Position numbers and translations under genes: made by a program. Positions 1 to 9,191 of a DNA stretch of 64,000 nucleotides are shown piece after piece (position 1 is the first letter of the stretch; each line of letters starts with the position of its first letter). The DNA lies in the NCBI GenBank assembly GCA_947567625.1, contig CANONN010000013.1, positions 1 through 64,000 on the forward strand, written 5' to 3'. The stretch is from an uncultured Roseburia sp. (GTDB taxonomy: Bacteria > Bacillota > Clostridia > Lachnospirales > Lachnospiraceae). The notes beneath the pieces were generated by a model that made no database searches, was not told where the DNA came from, and worked only from the letters and a program-made list of their open reading frames with translations.

Positions 1-125
1 TTCCCCGGATTCTGCGTATTTCCTGGTGTCTGCGTATTCCCCGGATTCTGCGTATCTCCTGGTATCTCCGTATTCCCGGGATTCTGCGTACTGCCCGGCG
101 CCTGTGTGTCTCCCGGCACCGGCTG
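1..125 (-). repeat. 18-bp tandem repeats encoding PGNTQx linker
   Basis: On the minus strand this stretch reads as about seven copies of an 18-bp unit encoding PG-[ND/S]-T-[QE]-x. It continues past the window edge. It is a low-complexity Pro/Gly/Thr hinge inside the Ig-like protein, prone to copy-number change. Confidence 0.7.
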
Positions 126-752
126 TGGGCCGGTCTGCGTATCGTTTTGCGGCTTTTGATTCACCGTGATTTTTATTCTTACTTTTTTGCTGCCGGACTG
201 TCCTAAAATATCCGTTTTGCCGCCGGAAACGGCTGTCACCTTGCCTTTTTTGTTTACCTTGGCAACCTTGACGTTTTTCGAGCTCCACGAAACAGGCTGT
301 GCTCCCTTGGCCGGCGTCACCTTTGTCTTGAGTGTCACTGTTTTGCCAATGTCCAACGTGTAGGATGTTTTGCCGTTCAAGGTGAGTTTCTTCGTCGCCT
401 TATAGACTTTGACTTTACATTTGGCCGTCGCCTTTTTGTTGGCCTTCGACTGCGCGGTGATCGTCACCGTTCCGGTCTTTTTGCCTTTCACCACACCGGA
501 CGCCGAAACCACTGCTACCTTCCTGTTGGATGTCTTCCATTTGACGCTCTTAGACGCCTTTTTCGGCGTCACAGACGCTACCTTTAATTTTAAGGTGCCG
601 CCGACATAAGTGGAGGCACTTTTATGATTTAATGTGATTTTCGTTACTTTTTTCGGCGCTGCCGTCACAGAGCTCCCACCCGCAACGCAGCTCGTAAATA
701 ACACTGTCCATGCCAGCAAAATAGCTATTATCCTTTTTTTCTTTCCCTGCAT
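1..752 (-). CDS. Secreted Ig-like (Big_2-type) repeat protein, C-terminus cut by window edge
   Basis: The reading frame starts at ATG 752-750 behind a purine-rich GAAAGGAAAG ribosome site and stays open to the left edge, so only the first 250 codons are visible. An N-terminal hydrophobic segment (residues 5-20) ends in FTSC, which could be a signal peptide or an imperfect lipobox. Residues 30-195 hold two bacterial Ig-like domains with the typical 'VSVTPKKASKSVKWKTS' and 'VAKVNKKGKVTAVSGG' patterns. After them comes a linker of six-residue repeats of the form PGNTQx, encoded by 18-bp DNA repeats. Such architecture is typical of exported surface or adhesion proteins; the functional domain would lie beyond the edge. 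Function is unknown. Confidence 0.8.
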   Translation of the reverse strand, partial: MQGKKKRIIAILLAWTVLFTSCVAGGSSVTAAPKKVTKITLNHKSASTYVGGTLKLKVASVTPKKASKSVKWKTSNRKVAVVSASGVVKGKKTGTVTITAQSKANKKATAKCKVKVYKATKKLTLNGKTSYTLDIGKTVTLKTKVTPAKGAQPVSWSSKNVKVAKVNKKGKVTAVSGGKTDILGQSGSKKVRIKITVNQKPQNDTQTGPQPVPGDTQAPGSTQNPGNTEIPGDTQNPGNTQTPGNTQNPG

Positions 753-969
753 AGCCGTCTTTCCTTTCTTTCTGCTAATTTCCGTAACATTCACATCCTG
801 TCTCTGTTTTCTAAACAAGAAACGTTTGAAAAACAGACACCGTTTTCCATTGTGATATCCTACCGCATACGCCCTTACTTCCCGTGTATTAAGTGCTATC
901 ACCATACACCTTGCACAATTTCCCTGCAATATTGCGGCGCATTATGGTTAATTTTTTACGGTAAATCTT

Positions 970-1018
970 AAAAAAATACAGAAGCCCCCTGAAACTGCAT
1001 CAGCAGTTCCAGGGGGCT
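970..1018 (-). terminator. Rho-independent terminator of the phosphoglucomutase gene
   Basis: AGCCCCCT-GAAACTGC (983-998) pairs with GCAGTTCC-AGGGGGCT (1003-1018) around a 4-nt loop. On the minus strand the stem is followed by TATTTTTTT. It lies 25 bp beyond the stop codon of the phosphoglucomutase gene. Confidence 0.9.
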
Positions 1019-1042
1019 GTCCTATGTCCTGTCGTATGTTTT

Positions 1043-2773
1043 TTAGATTTTTTCAATCATCTCCAGAACGGCTTTGGAGAGCGCCGCCGATTTCTCATCC
1101 GCGTCTTCTAATGATGTACCCTTTACGCCAAGGTAGAATTTGACTTTCGGCTCGGTGCCGGACGGTCTGACACATACCCAAGCGCCGTCTGTCATCTCAT
1201 AGTAAAGCACATTGGAGGACGGAAGCCCGGTCGGTTTCACGTCTCCGCTGGCAGTGTCTTTGATCGTGTCGTTTTTGTAATCCCGCACGGCTGTCACTTT
1301 ATATCCGCCGATCTCCTCCGGCGCATTCTCACGCAGCGTATTCATAATCGTCTGTATCTTGGAGAGACCCTCAATGCCCTTTAAGGTGATCGAGGTCACG
1401 TCATCCTTGTAGTAGCCGTATTTCTCATACATGGCGAGCATGGCATCCCAGAGCGTCATGTTTTTGGTCTTATAGTATGCCGCCGCCTCGCAGAGCGTCA
1501 TGGAAGCGACGATCGCGTCTTTATCACGCGCGTAGGTGCCGGTCAGGCAGCCATAGCTCTCCTCCATCCCGAAGAGATAAGTCCCTTTGCCGGTCTTTTC
1601 AAACTCCAAAATCTTCTGGCCGATAAACTTAAATCCGGTCAGTACTTCTATCAATTGGATCCCATAATAGTCCGCGATGGCATCAGCCATATTGGTAGAG
1701 ACAATCGAGCGGATAAACGCGCCGTCCTCCGGCAGTCCCTGCAGTTCTTTGCGCTGTCCGATCACATAGTCGCCGATCAGGCAGCCCGACATATTGCCGG
1801 TTAAGCTGTGATACTCGCCCGTCTTGGAATCTTTGACATACACGCCAAGACGGTCCGCATCGGGGTCGGTGGCGAGAATCAAATCCGCGTCAACCTTTTT
1901 GCCGAGTGCGAGCCCCAGCGCAAACGCTTCCGCGGCTTCCGGGTTCGGATAGCTCACCGTCGGGAACTCGCCGTCCGGCAGCTCCTGCTCCGGCACGACA
2001 TAGACATGGGGGAACCCCAGCTCTTTTAGCACCCGGCGCACCGGGATATTGCCGGTGCCGTGCAGCGGCGTGTAGACGATTTTCATGTCCGCAGCCACTT
2101 TATCAATGCAATCCTGATGAAGCACCAGTTTCTTTAATTCCTCGATATAGGGATCGTCGATATCCGCACCGATCACCTGATACAGCCCGGCCGCCCTGGC
2201 TTCCTCAAGCTCCATCGTCTTTACTGTGGCGTAATCCGTTACCTTTTTTACCTCCGCCATAATACCGGTGTCATGCGGCGGCGTGATCTGCGCGCCGTCC
2301 TCCCAGTATACTTTATATCCGTTGTACTCCGGCGGGTTGTGGCTGGCCGTGATGTTGATGCCTGCGATACAGCCCAGCCTGCGCACGGCATAGGACAGCT
2401 CCGGCGTCGGCCGCAGCGACTCAAACACATATGCCTTGATGCCGTTGGCAGCCAGACAAAGCGCCGCCACATCTGCAAACTCCGGCGACATTCTTCTGGA
2501 ATCGTAGGCGATCGCCACGCCTTTTTCCCTGGCTCCGACCGCAGAGATGTAATTAGCAAGCCCCTGTGTCGCCTTTCTGACGGTGTAGACGTTCATACGG
2601 TTGGTCCCGGCGCCGATGATGCCGCGCAGGCCCGCGGTGCCAAATTCCAAATCCATGTAAAAATGCTCCTCAATCTCCTTCTCGTCGCCCGCGATGCCCC
2701 GAAGCTCCTCTTTCGTCGCCTCATCGAAATAGGGATTGTCCAACCACTCCTGATATGTCTCTCTATATCCCAC
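1043..2773 (-). CDS. pgcA: Alpha-phosphoglucomutase / phosphomannomutase
   Basis: This 576-residue enzyme of the alpha-D-phosphohexomutase superfamily interconverts glucose-1-phosphate and glucose-6-phosphate, feeding UDP-glucose and cell-envelope sugar synthesis in the cytoplasm. Visible signatures are the phosphoserine loop TASHNPPEYNGYK (residues 142-154, catalytic Ser144), the Mg-binding loop DPDADR (303-308), the sugar-binding GMEESYG, and the C-terminal phosphate-binding RPSGTEPKVKFY. Length matches Bacillus PgcA (about 580). The start is GTG at 2773, chosen because AGGAGG lies 10 nt upstream. It is separated from the upstream lipoprotein gene by 135 bp with its own candidate promoter and ends at a strong terminator. 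Whether glucose or mannose phosphate is preferred cannot be read from sequence. Confidence 0.95.
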   Translation of the reverse strand: MGYRETYQEWLDNPYFDEATKEELRGIAGDEKEIEEHFYMDLEFGTAGLRGIIGAGTNRMNVYTVRKATQGLANYISAVGAREKGVAIAYDSRRMSPEFADVAALCLAANGIKAYVFESLRPTPELSYAVRRLGCIAGINITASHNPPEYNGYKVYWEDGAQITPPHDTGIMAEVKKVTDYATVKTMELEEARAAGLYQVIGADIDDPYIEELKKLVLHQDCIDKVAADMKIVYTPLHGTGNIPVRRVLKELGFPHVYVVPEQELPDGEFPTVSYPNPEAAEAFALGLALGKKVDADLILATDPDADRLGVYVKDSKTGEYHSLTGNMSGCLIGDYVIGQRKELQGLPEDGAFIRSIVSTNMADAIADYYGIQLIEVLTGFKFIGQKILEFEKTGKGTYLFGMEESYGCLTGTYARDKDAIVASMTLCEAAAYYKTKNMTLWDAMLAMYEKYGYYKDDVTSITLKGIEGLSKIQTIMNTLRENAPEEIGGYKVTAVRDYKNDTIKDTASGDVKPTGLPSSNVLYYEMTDGAWVCVRPSGTEPKVKFYLGVKGTSLEDADEKSAALSKAVLEMIEKI

Positions 2774-2811
2774 TGCAATACGTCCTCCTTATTACATATT
2801 TTTCTCCTTTT

Positions 2812-2840
2812 ATCTTATCGTCCCGCGGCTTTTTTTTCAA
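2812..2840 (-). promoter_or_regulatory. Candidate promoter of the phosphoglucomutase gene
   Basis: On the minus strand, TTGAAA (2840-2835) and TAAGAT (2817-2812) are 17 bp apart. Between this and the GTG start the leader holds AGGAG-AAAAAT-ATG-TAA, a start-stop mini-ORF, followed by the real AGGAGG. Confidence 0.45.
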
Positions 2841-2908
2841 GTATTTTCTGCCATCTTTCCATACATTTTTAATTTTTCGTTACAATTTACCCCATGATAC
2901 GCAACTCA

Positions 2909-4321
2909 TCAATCAATATCCTTTAGCACTTTTAATAACTCCGTCAATGTGGAAACATAGTCCGAGGACGAGGAACTGCTGTCCGAATTCCCGGTCAGTG
3001 AATCTACGATCGCCCCGATCGCAGTGTCTGTCACGCTCTCTTTGATATCATTGGCGTTGATGCCGGAAGTCAGGGCATCGCCGCTTGCACCGTTGCTGCC
3101 GGCATGGCTCCCCGCTTTGCTGCCCGCGAGGCTCCCCGCCTTGGTGCCCGCCTTTCCCTTGGCAACATTACTCTGAGACGTATCCTTCTTCTCGCTCTTT
3201 CCCTCGCCCGACGACACGTCGGCGCTGTCGGCTGACAGCGAACCGCTCTCCCCCGACAGCGCGATCACAATCGTGGCCTCCTCGCAATTGACATAGAGCT
3301 TTTTGCTGTAGGTATCGTATTCATCGGCCATCACCATCAGCGAGTGGACGCCGTAGGGAATGGAGACCGGCGCGCTGTAGTCGATGCTCTCGCCGTCGAC
3401 AAACACGGCCGCGCCGGGCACGTCCACCGCAAAGAGAATCTTGCCTGTTTTCGGCCCCTCCCCTTTTAGGGTGTCTAAGTCAAGCTCTACGGTCTCATCA
3501 CGCCCCACCGTCACCTCGGTCGTATCACCGTAACCCTTGTTGGCCACCGCCACCGTATAGGTGCCCTCCGGCACCTCGAGCTTCATATCCTTGGTGATCT
3601 CCGAGAAGATCTTCTCCCCCACCTGAATGAAGCTTCCCTCAAACAGATCGGTATTGCTCAGCTGCAATGCGCCGTGACCGGTCGTCACGGAGACGGATAA
3701 CAGCTTTTTGCCCACGCCCACCAGCCGCAGCGTGTCCATCTCGCTCAGCTCCGACAAAGACATCTGTGCTCCGTCGGAATTGACAAACAGGCTCTCATCA
3801 TACGAATACCTCGTATCCGCAATCTGTAAAATATTTCGCTCTTGATCCACACTGTAGCGGGTGACCCCCGGATATTCCCATACCGTATCGGCAATCTGCG
3901 CTTCCAAAAGCTTCCCGTTATCGTCCTTGCTGTTGACAAAGACACAGCGGCCGGTGCTAAAGTCCGACGCCGTCGTGTGGTTGCCGTATTTATCGAGGAA
4001 ACGCGTCACCAGTGTGTACTGATACTGATATTGTTTGCCGGAAGCCAGCTGTTTTAGCATCAACGTCTCAGACTTCATATTATTGTTCACGATCATAAAC
4101 AGATCTGTGCCGATGGTCTCTTGGGCCTGTTCACCGGGAGTCTGCTCCGTCTCCTCTGTCTCTGTCTCCTCCTGCTGCACGTCGGCGGATTCTGTGCCGG
4201 GCAGGTAATAGCGCCCCGTCACAATCGGATCGCTCTTTGTGCCGCAGGCGCCTGCCATGCAAGATAAAAACACTACAAAGCCCAGCGCCAACATGCGTTT
4301 ATGTATTTTTCTTATCTTCAT
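2909..4321 (-). CDS. PEGA-domain lipoprotein
   Basis: A 470-residue exported protein. The N-terminus is basic, then hydrophobic, ending AGAC at about residue 26, an imperfect lipobox, followed by a Glu/Thr/Gln-rich spacer (residues 42-70). The middle (about 75-275) is a beta-rich region without a family I can name. Residues about 290-350 form a PEGA domain: KILFAVDVPGAAVFVDGE, then PYGVHSLMVMADEY. The C-terminal 100 residues are low-complexity (Ser/Gly/Lys, with repeated AGSKAGSHAGS-like units) and contain no catalytic motif. PEGA domains are usually extracellular, with roles suggested in surface-layer or cell-wall contact. It starts at ATG 4321 behind AAGGAGAG. It follows the cotS-like gene on the same strand. 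Function unknown. Confidence 0.75.
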   Translation of the reverse strand: MKIRKIHKRMLALGFVVFLSCMAGACGTKSDPIVTGRYYLPGTESADVQQEETETEETEQTPGEQAQETIGTDLFMIVNNNMKSETLMLKQLASGKQYQYQYTLVTRFLDKYGNHTTASDFSTGRCVFVNSKDDNGKLLEAQIADTVWEYPGVTRYSVDQERNILQIADTRYSYDESLFVNSDGAQMSLSELSEMDTLRLVGVGKKLLSVSVTTGHGALQLSNTDLFEGSFIQVGEKIFSEITKDMKLEVPEGTYTVAVANKGYGDTTEVTVGRDETVELDLDTLKGEGPKTGKILFAVDVPGAAVFVDGESIDYSAPVSIPYGVHSLMVMADEYDTYSKKLYVNCEEATIVIALSGESGSLSADSADVSSGEGKSEKKDTSQSNVAKGKAGTKAGSLAGSKAGSHAGSNGASGDALTSGINANDIKESVTDTAIGAIVDSLTGNSDSSSSSSDYVSTLTELLKVLKDID

Positions 4322-4382
4322 CTGATGCTCTCCTTACCAAAACTTCCTGACTTTGGACAATACAAGTTTTCAGCGGTTTATC

Positions 4383-5357
4383 CTATAAAAACGAAAACAA
4401 CATCTGCAAAAAGCTGCTGCGCTTCTCCTCCTGTGCAACGACCTTCTGCAATTTTTCGATATTGCGCCCGGATATCCACGCTTTGTGAGCGTTATAATAG
4501 TGGTTCGCCACTTTCCAAAACTTCTCCGGGTACGCGAGATAAATATACAAATACGTCATCTCCTGTTTTTCCAGCGGATGAATTTTTTCGTAGGCACGGA
4601 TCATGTCAATGCCAAGCCCCATATTCCAGTTATTTTTCTCCAGCATTTTGCGCATAAAGTTGGCGAGGTCGCTCACACTGATATGATAGGTGAAACGATC
4701 GAAATGCACAATAGCAATGCCGTTTTTGGTAAATATTACATTGTGCTGGTTATAGTCTCCGTGACAAAAACCGACGCTCTGCGGGCAGAGCTTTGTCTGC
4801 TCCAAGAGCCTTGTCACCTGTCCCGCTTTTTCTATATAATCGGCATAACACTGGGAAAACAACAGTTCAAAATCATTTTTCTTTTTTCGTCCCCGCACAT
4901 AGTTTTTGACTTTGTTCAGTTCCCGGTTATGCTTTTCGTAGAGCTTTAAGAGCGAATCTTCCCCCGTCTTGACAAACGGGGGAATCTCCCCGCCGTATCC
5001 CGCGGCGGCGTTATGAAATTTCGCCAGTGTCTTCACCGCCGCCAGCATATCATCGCGGCTTTTGGTATCACACTCGCTGCCCGTCATAGCGTCACACAAT
5101 AGATAGCCCGTTTGCTCATCGCTCTGGGCCAACGGCTTGCCCTCTCTGGTTGGCCATATTTTCTCCGTCAAGATGCCGCAGCTTTCCAGAAATTGCAGCA
5201 TTTGCATCAGAAATGCCGCGCGCTCTTTGGAACCCTGGTATTCTTTTAACAGCTTTAATCCCTGACTGGTATCGCACAAAAAGCCCTCTCTGCTCTTTGC
5301 AATGGAATTTACCTCTAACGCATACTGCTCCAGTATCTGTTCCGGTCGATTATACAC
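4383..5357 (-). CDS. CotS-family spore coat protein (kinase-like fold)
   Basis: A 324-residue member of the CotS/aminoglycoside-phosphotransferase-like superfamily. The kinase-like catalytic loop is visible as CHGDYNQHN (about residues 200-208). The following metal-binding segment, normally I-D-F-D in this superfamily, reads VHFDRF, so the usual first Asp is His. The end, with FMRKMLEKNNWNMGLG and a Tyr/Trp-rich helix region, is characteristic of clostridial CotS proteins. CotS proteins are inner or middle spore coat components, and substrates are unknown. I place the start at GTG 5357, because GGAGGG lies 7 nt upstream of it, whereas the ATG 15 nt earlier (5372) has no ribosome site. It sits downstream of cca in the same direction. 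Confidence 0.75.
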   Translation of the reverse strand: MYNRPEQILEQYALEVNSIAKSREGFLCDTSQGLKLLKEYQGSKERAAFLMQMLQFLESCGILTEKIWPTREGKPLAQSDEQTGYLLCDAMTGSECDTKSRDDMLAAVKTLAKFHNAAAGYGGEIPPFVKTGEDSLLKLYEKHNRELNKVKNYVRGRKKKNDFELLFSQCYADYIEKAGQVTRLLEQTKLCPQSVGFCHGDYNQHNVIFTKNGIAIVHFDRFTYHISVSDLANFMRKMLEKNNWNMGLGIDMIRAYEKIHPLEKQEMTYLYIYLAYPEKFWKVANHYYNAHKAWISGRNIEKLQKVVAQEEKRSSFLQMLFSFL

Positions 5358-5424
5358 AAAAAAGCCCTCCATATGTTCAAGCTACGGCTTATCTGCCGTG
5401 TCTTTCTATCATATGCGAAGGGTT

Positions 5425-6753
5425 TTATTTTATGACGCTTTCCAACAAATTTCCTCTTGTATTCCGTTCGGGATGCTCGAGCACCATTTCCAATAACTGC
5501 TGTAAGGTTTCGCCGATCTCTCTGCCCGGTTTCATGCCGAGCGCGATCAAATCTTTGCCGTCAATCGCCAAATCCTTGATCGTAAGGCACTGGCCTTTAG
5601 CCATAATCTCCTCATACATGGCCTCGTACGCCGCAATATAGGAAAGGCTTTCCTCGCGCCAGCGCTCGCTATGCGCCATGGCATCCGCCCGCTTCACGGC
5701 AAAATACGCGGGATACTGTTCCTGCCCGACCCTGACGATGGCGCGGCGGATGGCGCGCGGCTCAAGCGGCGGCCTGTCGTCATGCCAGCGCACATACGCG
5801 CATACGCGCCGAATGGTATCGTTGTCGAACTTTAGACGGCGCAGAATTGCTTTCGCCATCTCCGCCCCCTTGGCGGGATGCCCATAAAAATGCTCCACGC
5901 CGTCCTGCCCTATCGTGCCACAGAGCGGTTTGGCCACGTCGTGAAGCAGCATCGAAAGACGCAGGACTTTGTCGGGCGGCACCTGCCGCAGCGCCTCGAT
6001 CGTATGTTCTCCCACCGTATAACAGTGGTACGGATTGCGCTGGCCCGTCTCCATCATTTTGTCAAATTCGGGCAAAAATACGCGCGTCAGCCCCAGCTCG
6101 TACGCCGTGCGTATCTTCTCCGGATGATCGGAGGTCAATAGCTTTACCAACTCCGACGCCACGCGCTCCGCGCTGACTTTGGCGATATTCTCCGCCAGCC
6201 CAGAAGCCGCCGCGCACGTCTCCTCCTCGATGGAAAAATCCAGCATCGCGGCGAAACGCACGGCGCGCAGCATGCGCAGGGCGTCCTCTAAGAAGCGCTC
6301 GTCTGCCTCGCCCACACAGCGGATGATGCCGCGCCCAAGATCACCGATGCCGTCAAAAACGTCCACCAGACCGCTCCTGTCATTGTACGCCATGGCGTTG
6401 ATCGTAAAATCACGCCTTTTTAAATCTTCGATCAGGTTTGCGGTAAAAAGCACCTCCTTGGGATGCCGGGCATCCTCATACTCACCGTCGATGCGGTAAG
6501 TCGTCACCTCAAATCCCTCATGACCGATCATGACCGTGACGGTGCCGTGCTGCAAACCGGTGTCAATGGTGTGCGCAAAGATCTCTTTTACCTGTTCAGG
6601 GCGGGCGGACGTTGTGATATCCCAGTCCCCAGGAGAGCGGGAGAGTATGGAATCCCTGACGCAGCCGCCCACGGCGTATGCCTCATAGCCCTTCTGTTCC
6701 AATTGTCCGATAATATACTTCACCTTTTGCGGCAGCACAATGGTTACACTCAT
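5425..6753 (-). CDS. cca: CCA-adding tRNA nucleotidyltransferase (class II)
   Basis: This enzyme adds or repairs the 3' CCA of tRNAs from CTP and ATP. The N-terminal nucleotidyltransferase head shows GGCVRD near residue 29 and the catalytic GDWDITT with its two Asp residues. A neck (DLKRRDFTINAMAY, then RAVRFAAMLDF) follows, and an HD domain (SMLLHDVAKP, residues about 270) is fused C-terminally, giving about 440 residues as in many Firmicutes. The frame opens at a GTG (6780), but I choose ATG 6753 because GAGGGAGGG lies just upstream of it. It follows proS by 42 bp in the same direction, so co-transcription is likely. The tRNAs at 57472-57619 lack an encoded CCA, which fits a need for this enzyme. 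Confidence 0.93.
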   Translation of the reverse strand: MSVTIVLPQKVKYIIGQLEQKGYEAYAVGGCVRDSILSRSPGDWDITTSARPEQVKEIFAHTIDTGLQHGTVTVMIGHEGFEVTTYRIDGEYEDARHPKEVLFTANLIEDLKRRDFTINAMAYNDRSGLVDVFDGIGDLGRGIIRCVGEADERFLEDALRMLRAVRFAAMLDFSIEEETCAAASGLAENIAKVSAERVASELVKLLTSDHPEKIRTAYELGLTRVFLPEFDKMMETGQRNPYHCYTVGEHTIEALRQVPPDKVLRLSMLLHDVAKPLCGTIGQDGVEHFYGHPAKGAEMAKAILRRLKFDNDTIRRVCAYVRWHDDRPPLEPRAIRRAIVRVGQEQYPAYFAVKRADAMAHSERWREESLSYIAAYEAMYEEIMAKGQCLTIKDLAIDGKDLIALGMKPGREIGETLQQLLEMVLEHPERNTRGNLLESVIK

Positions 6754-6795
6754 GGATTGGCATATCCCTCCCTCTGTCACTTACGTTTTAACCGC

Positions 6796-8238
6796 TTAGT
6801 ATGATTTGCCCCAGTAAACCAGTCTGTGCGCCGGTTTGCCGCAGCAGACGCAGGTATCCGCGATCTGCTCCTGGTCATGGAACGGCATACAGCGCGAAGT
6901 CACCGTAAAATCTTCCTTGAGCTTGTCCTCACATGCCTGCTCTCCGCACCACATGCCGCGGATAAATCCCGGCTTATGTTCTGCGATTTCTTTTAACTCT
7001 TCATAGTTGTGCGCATCCCAGATATGTGCGTCGCGATGTGCCTTTGCACGCGCAAACATGTCGCTTTGTATCGTCTCTAAGATCTGCGGCAGCTTCGCGC
7101 TAAGCTCGCCAAGCGCCACCTCGATTTTCTCCCGCGTGTCGCGCCTTACGACAACGCATTTGCCCGCTTCGATATCCTTAGGTCCAAGCTCAATGCGCAC
7201 CGGTATCCCGCGCATCTCCTGCTCAGAGAATTTCCAGCCCGGGCTCTTGTCAGAATCGTCCAGTTTCGCGCGGCAGACTTTGCCGAGTTCTACGCAAATC
7301 TCTTTCGCTTTCTCCAACACGCCCTCTTTGCGCTGCTGTATCGGGATGACAACGGCCTGCACCGGCGCAATCCTTGGCGGCAGTACCAGCCCTGAGTCAT
7401 CGCCGTGTACCATAATAATTCCGCCTATGAGACGGGTGGAAAGCCCCCAGGAAGTCTGGTGTACATACTGAAGCTTGTTTTCTTTGTCGGTATACTGTAT
7501 CTCAAAGGCCCTGGCGAACCCGTCACCGAAATTATGGCTCGTGCCGGACTGCAGTGCCTTGCCGTCATGCATCAGCGCCTCGATCGTATAGGTAGCTTCG
7601 GCTCCGGCAAACTTCTCTTTTTCGGTTTTTTGTCCGCGGATCACCGGCATCGCCAGCACTTCCTCACAAAAATCGGCGTAGAGATTCAGCATCTGAATCG
7701 TGCGCTCTTTGGCCTCCTCTGCGGTGGCATGTGCAGTGTGGCCCTCCTGCCAGAGAAACTCTCTCGAGCGCAGGAAAGGACGCGTCTCTTTTTCCCAGCG
7801 CACCACGGAACACCACTGGTTATAAAGTTTTGGCAGGTCGCGATACGACTGAATCAGATCATGGTAAAAGTCACAGAACAGGGTCTCGGAAGTCGGTCTG
7901 ACACAGAGCCGCTCCTGCAGCTCATTTAATCCGCCGTGCGTCACCCACGCGACCTCGGGCGCAAACCCCTCCACATGGTCTTTCTCTCTCTGCAGCAGGC
8001 TTTCGGGTATGAACATCGGCATATAGACATTCTCCACCCCGGTCTCTTTGAAACGGATATCCAGTTCTTTTTGAATATTCTCCCAGATTCCATAGCCGGC
8101 CGGCTTGATGATCATACATCCCTTTACCGACGAATAGTCGATCAGTTCGGCTTTCTTTACCACATCGGTGTACCACTGTGCGAAGTCGTCTTCCATGGAA
8201 GTGATGGCTTCCACCAGCTTTTTCTTATCGTTTGCCAT
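6796..8238 (-). CDS. proS: Prolyl-tRNA synthetase, archaeal/eukaryotic-like type
   Basis: A 480-residue class II aminoacyl-tRNA synthetase that charges tRNA-Pro. The short form without the bacterial insertion domain starts with [19 protein letters not shown]. Class II motif 1 lies around [13 protein letters not shown], motif 2 is [18 protein letters not shown], and motif 3 is in the segment after [22 protein letters not shown]-terminal zinc-binding region (CGEQAC ... CVCCGKPA) ends with the conserved YWGKSY. This is the 'ProS type 3' found in many Clostridia. ATG 8238 is preceded by AAGGAGAG. The gene lies 50 bp after rluA and 42 bp before cca, forming an RNA-metabolism gene cluster. Confidence 0.96.
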   Translation of the reverse strand: MANDKKKLVEAITSMEDDFAQWYTDVVKKAELIDYSSVKGCMIIKPAGYGIWENIQKELDIRFKETGVENVYMPMFIPESLLQREKDHVEGFAPEVAWVTHGGLNELQERLCVRPTSETLFCDFYHDLIQSYRDLPKLYNQWCSVVRWEKETRPFLRSREFLWQEGHTAHATAEEAKERTIQMLNLYADFCEEVLAMPVIRGQKTEKEKFAGAEATYTIEALMHDGKALQSGTSHNFGDGFARAFEIQYTDKENKLQYVHQTSWGLSTRLIGGIIMVHGDDSGLVLPPRIAPVQAVVIPIQQRKEGVLEKAKEICVELGKVCRAKLDDSDKSPGWKFSEQEMRGIPVRIELGPKDIEAGKCVVVRRDTREKIEVALGELSAKLPQILETIQSDMFARAKAHRDAHIWDAHNYEELKEIAEHKPGFIRGMWCGEQACEDKLKEDFTVTSRCMPFHDQEQIADTCVCCGKPAHRLVYWGKSY

Positions 8239-8288
8239 ATCGGTCTCTCCTTCTATGTTTGATTGCCATTTCTTAATATTTTTATATT

Positions 8289-8942
8289 TTATGCCAATGT
8301 GTACGGGTTGTCAATTTCAAAGTCAAGTTTCTTATGGGTTTTCGGATGGCGAAACGCGATTTTGCAGGCACACAGCGCAAGGTTTTTGCCGGACGGGAGC
8401 ATATTTTCCTGAAAGTTATATTTTTTGTCCCCCACGAGCGGAAAACCTGCATGTGAAAGCTGCACCCGTATCTGGTGGTGACGCCCGGTCATAAGGCAGA
8501 CGCGCAGGATAGCGTATCCGTTGTTCGCTTCTTGCACCTCATAGGAAAGCCGCGCCAGCTTTGCCCCCGGCGTGCTTTTAGACACAACGGCAGAGACATT
8601 GCTCTTTCCGTCCCGCAGCAGGTAATCTTCGAGCAAATCTTTCTTTTTTTTCGGCACTCCCTGCACCATGGCATAGTAATATTTTGTGGTCAGTTTTGCC
8701 GCCATCTGACGGCTTAAGTCCGCCGCGGCCTCACTTGTCTTGGCAAAGACAATCAATCCCTCGACCGGCTGGTCAAGACGGTGCACCACACCGATATAGG
8801 GCGGCTGGCCCTGCTCTGTGCGGTAATTTTTCAGCAGGCTTTCCATGTCCTGCTGCACAAAACTTTTGGTCTGCACCGGTAAGCCGGGCGGCTTATGGCA
8901 GACGATGATCTCCTCGTCCTCGTATAGGGTTGGTATCTGCAT
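8289..8942 (-). CDS. RluA-family pseudouridine synthase
   Basis: A 217-residue RNA pseudouridine synthase of the RluA/RluD group, modifying uridines in rRNA or tRNA. The catalytic motif [16 protein letters not shown] contains the active-site Asp, and the RluA core continues with [20 protein letters not shown]. No S4 domain is present at the N-terminus, so it is the short form. The frame extends upstream, but ATG 8942 is the likely start since GGAGGG lies 5 nt before it. Its substrate position cannot be predicted. It is the first gene of a run with proS and cca. Confidence 0.9.
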   Translation of the reverse strand: MQIPTLYEDEEIIVCHKPPGLPVQTKSFVQQDMESLLKNYRTEQGQPPYIGVVHRLDQPVEGLIVFAKTSEAAADLSRQMAAKLTTKYYYAMVQGVPKKKKDLLEDYLLRDGKSNVSAVVSKSTPGAKLARLSYEVQEANNGYAILRVCLMTGRHHQIRVQLSHAGFPLVGDKKYNFQENMLPSGKNLALCACKIAFRHPKTHKKLDFEIDNPYTLA

Positions 8943-9129
8943 AATGTCCCTCCACTTATGTATCAGCTTAAACAAACTCCTCCAGCGCTGTTTTCGTCAG
9001 TAATACCTTTGCTCAATCTGTTTTTTATCATACTGTATGTTTTCACACATTTCAATCCATTTTTTGCCCCCGCCAAAAGCTACTCAAATAGGCAGTCCCA
9101 GCCAGCGCAAAATTTTATCAGATTATGTC

Positions 9130-9158
9130 TTGTACCAATTATTTTTCTGTGCTATACT
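9130..9158 (+). promoter_or_regulatory. Promoter of the MarR-family gene
   Basis: TTGTAC (9130-9135), a 17-bp spacer, and TATACT (9153-9158) preceded by TGC, an extended -10. It is 34 bp upstream of the regulator's first possible start. Confidence 0.7.
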
Positions 9159-9164
9159 GTCAAT

Positions 9165-9180
9165 AGTTCTATATGGAACT
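9165..9180. promoter_or_regulatory. Near-perfect palindrome, probable MarR operator
   Basis: AGTTCTATATGGAACT is a 16-bp inverted repeat with a single mismatched pair, lying just downstream of the -10 box, with a GTTCTATTT half-site following. Position and symmetry fit autorepression by the MarR-type protein encoded next; this is inferred. Confidence 0.6.
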
Positions 9181-9191
9181 GTTCTATTTAG

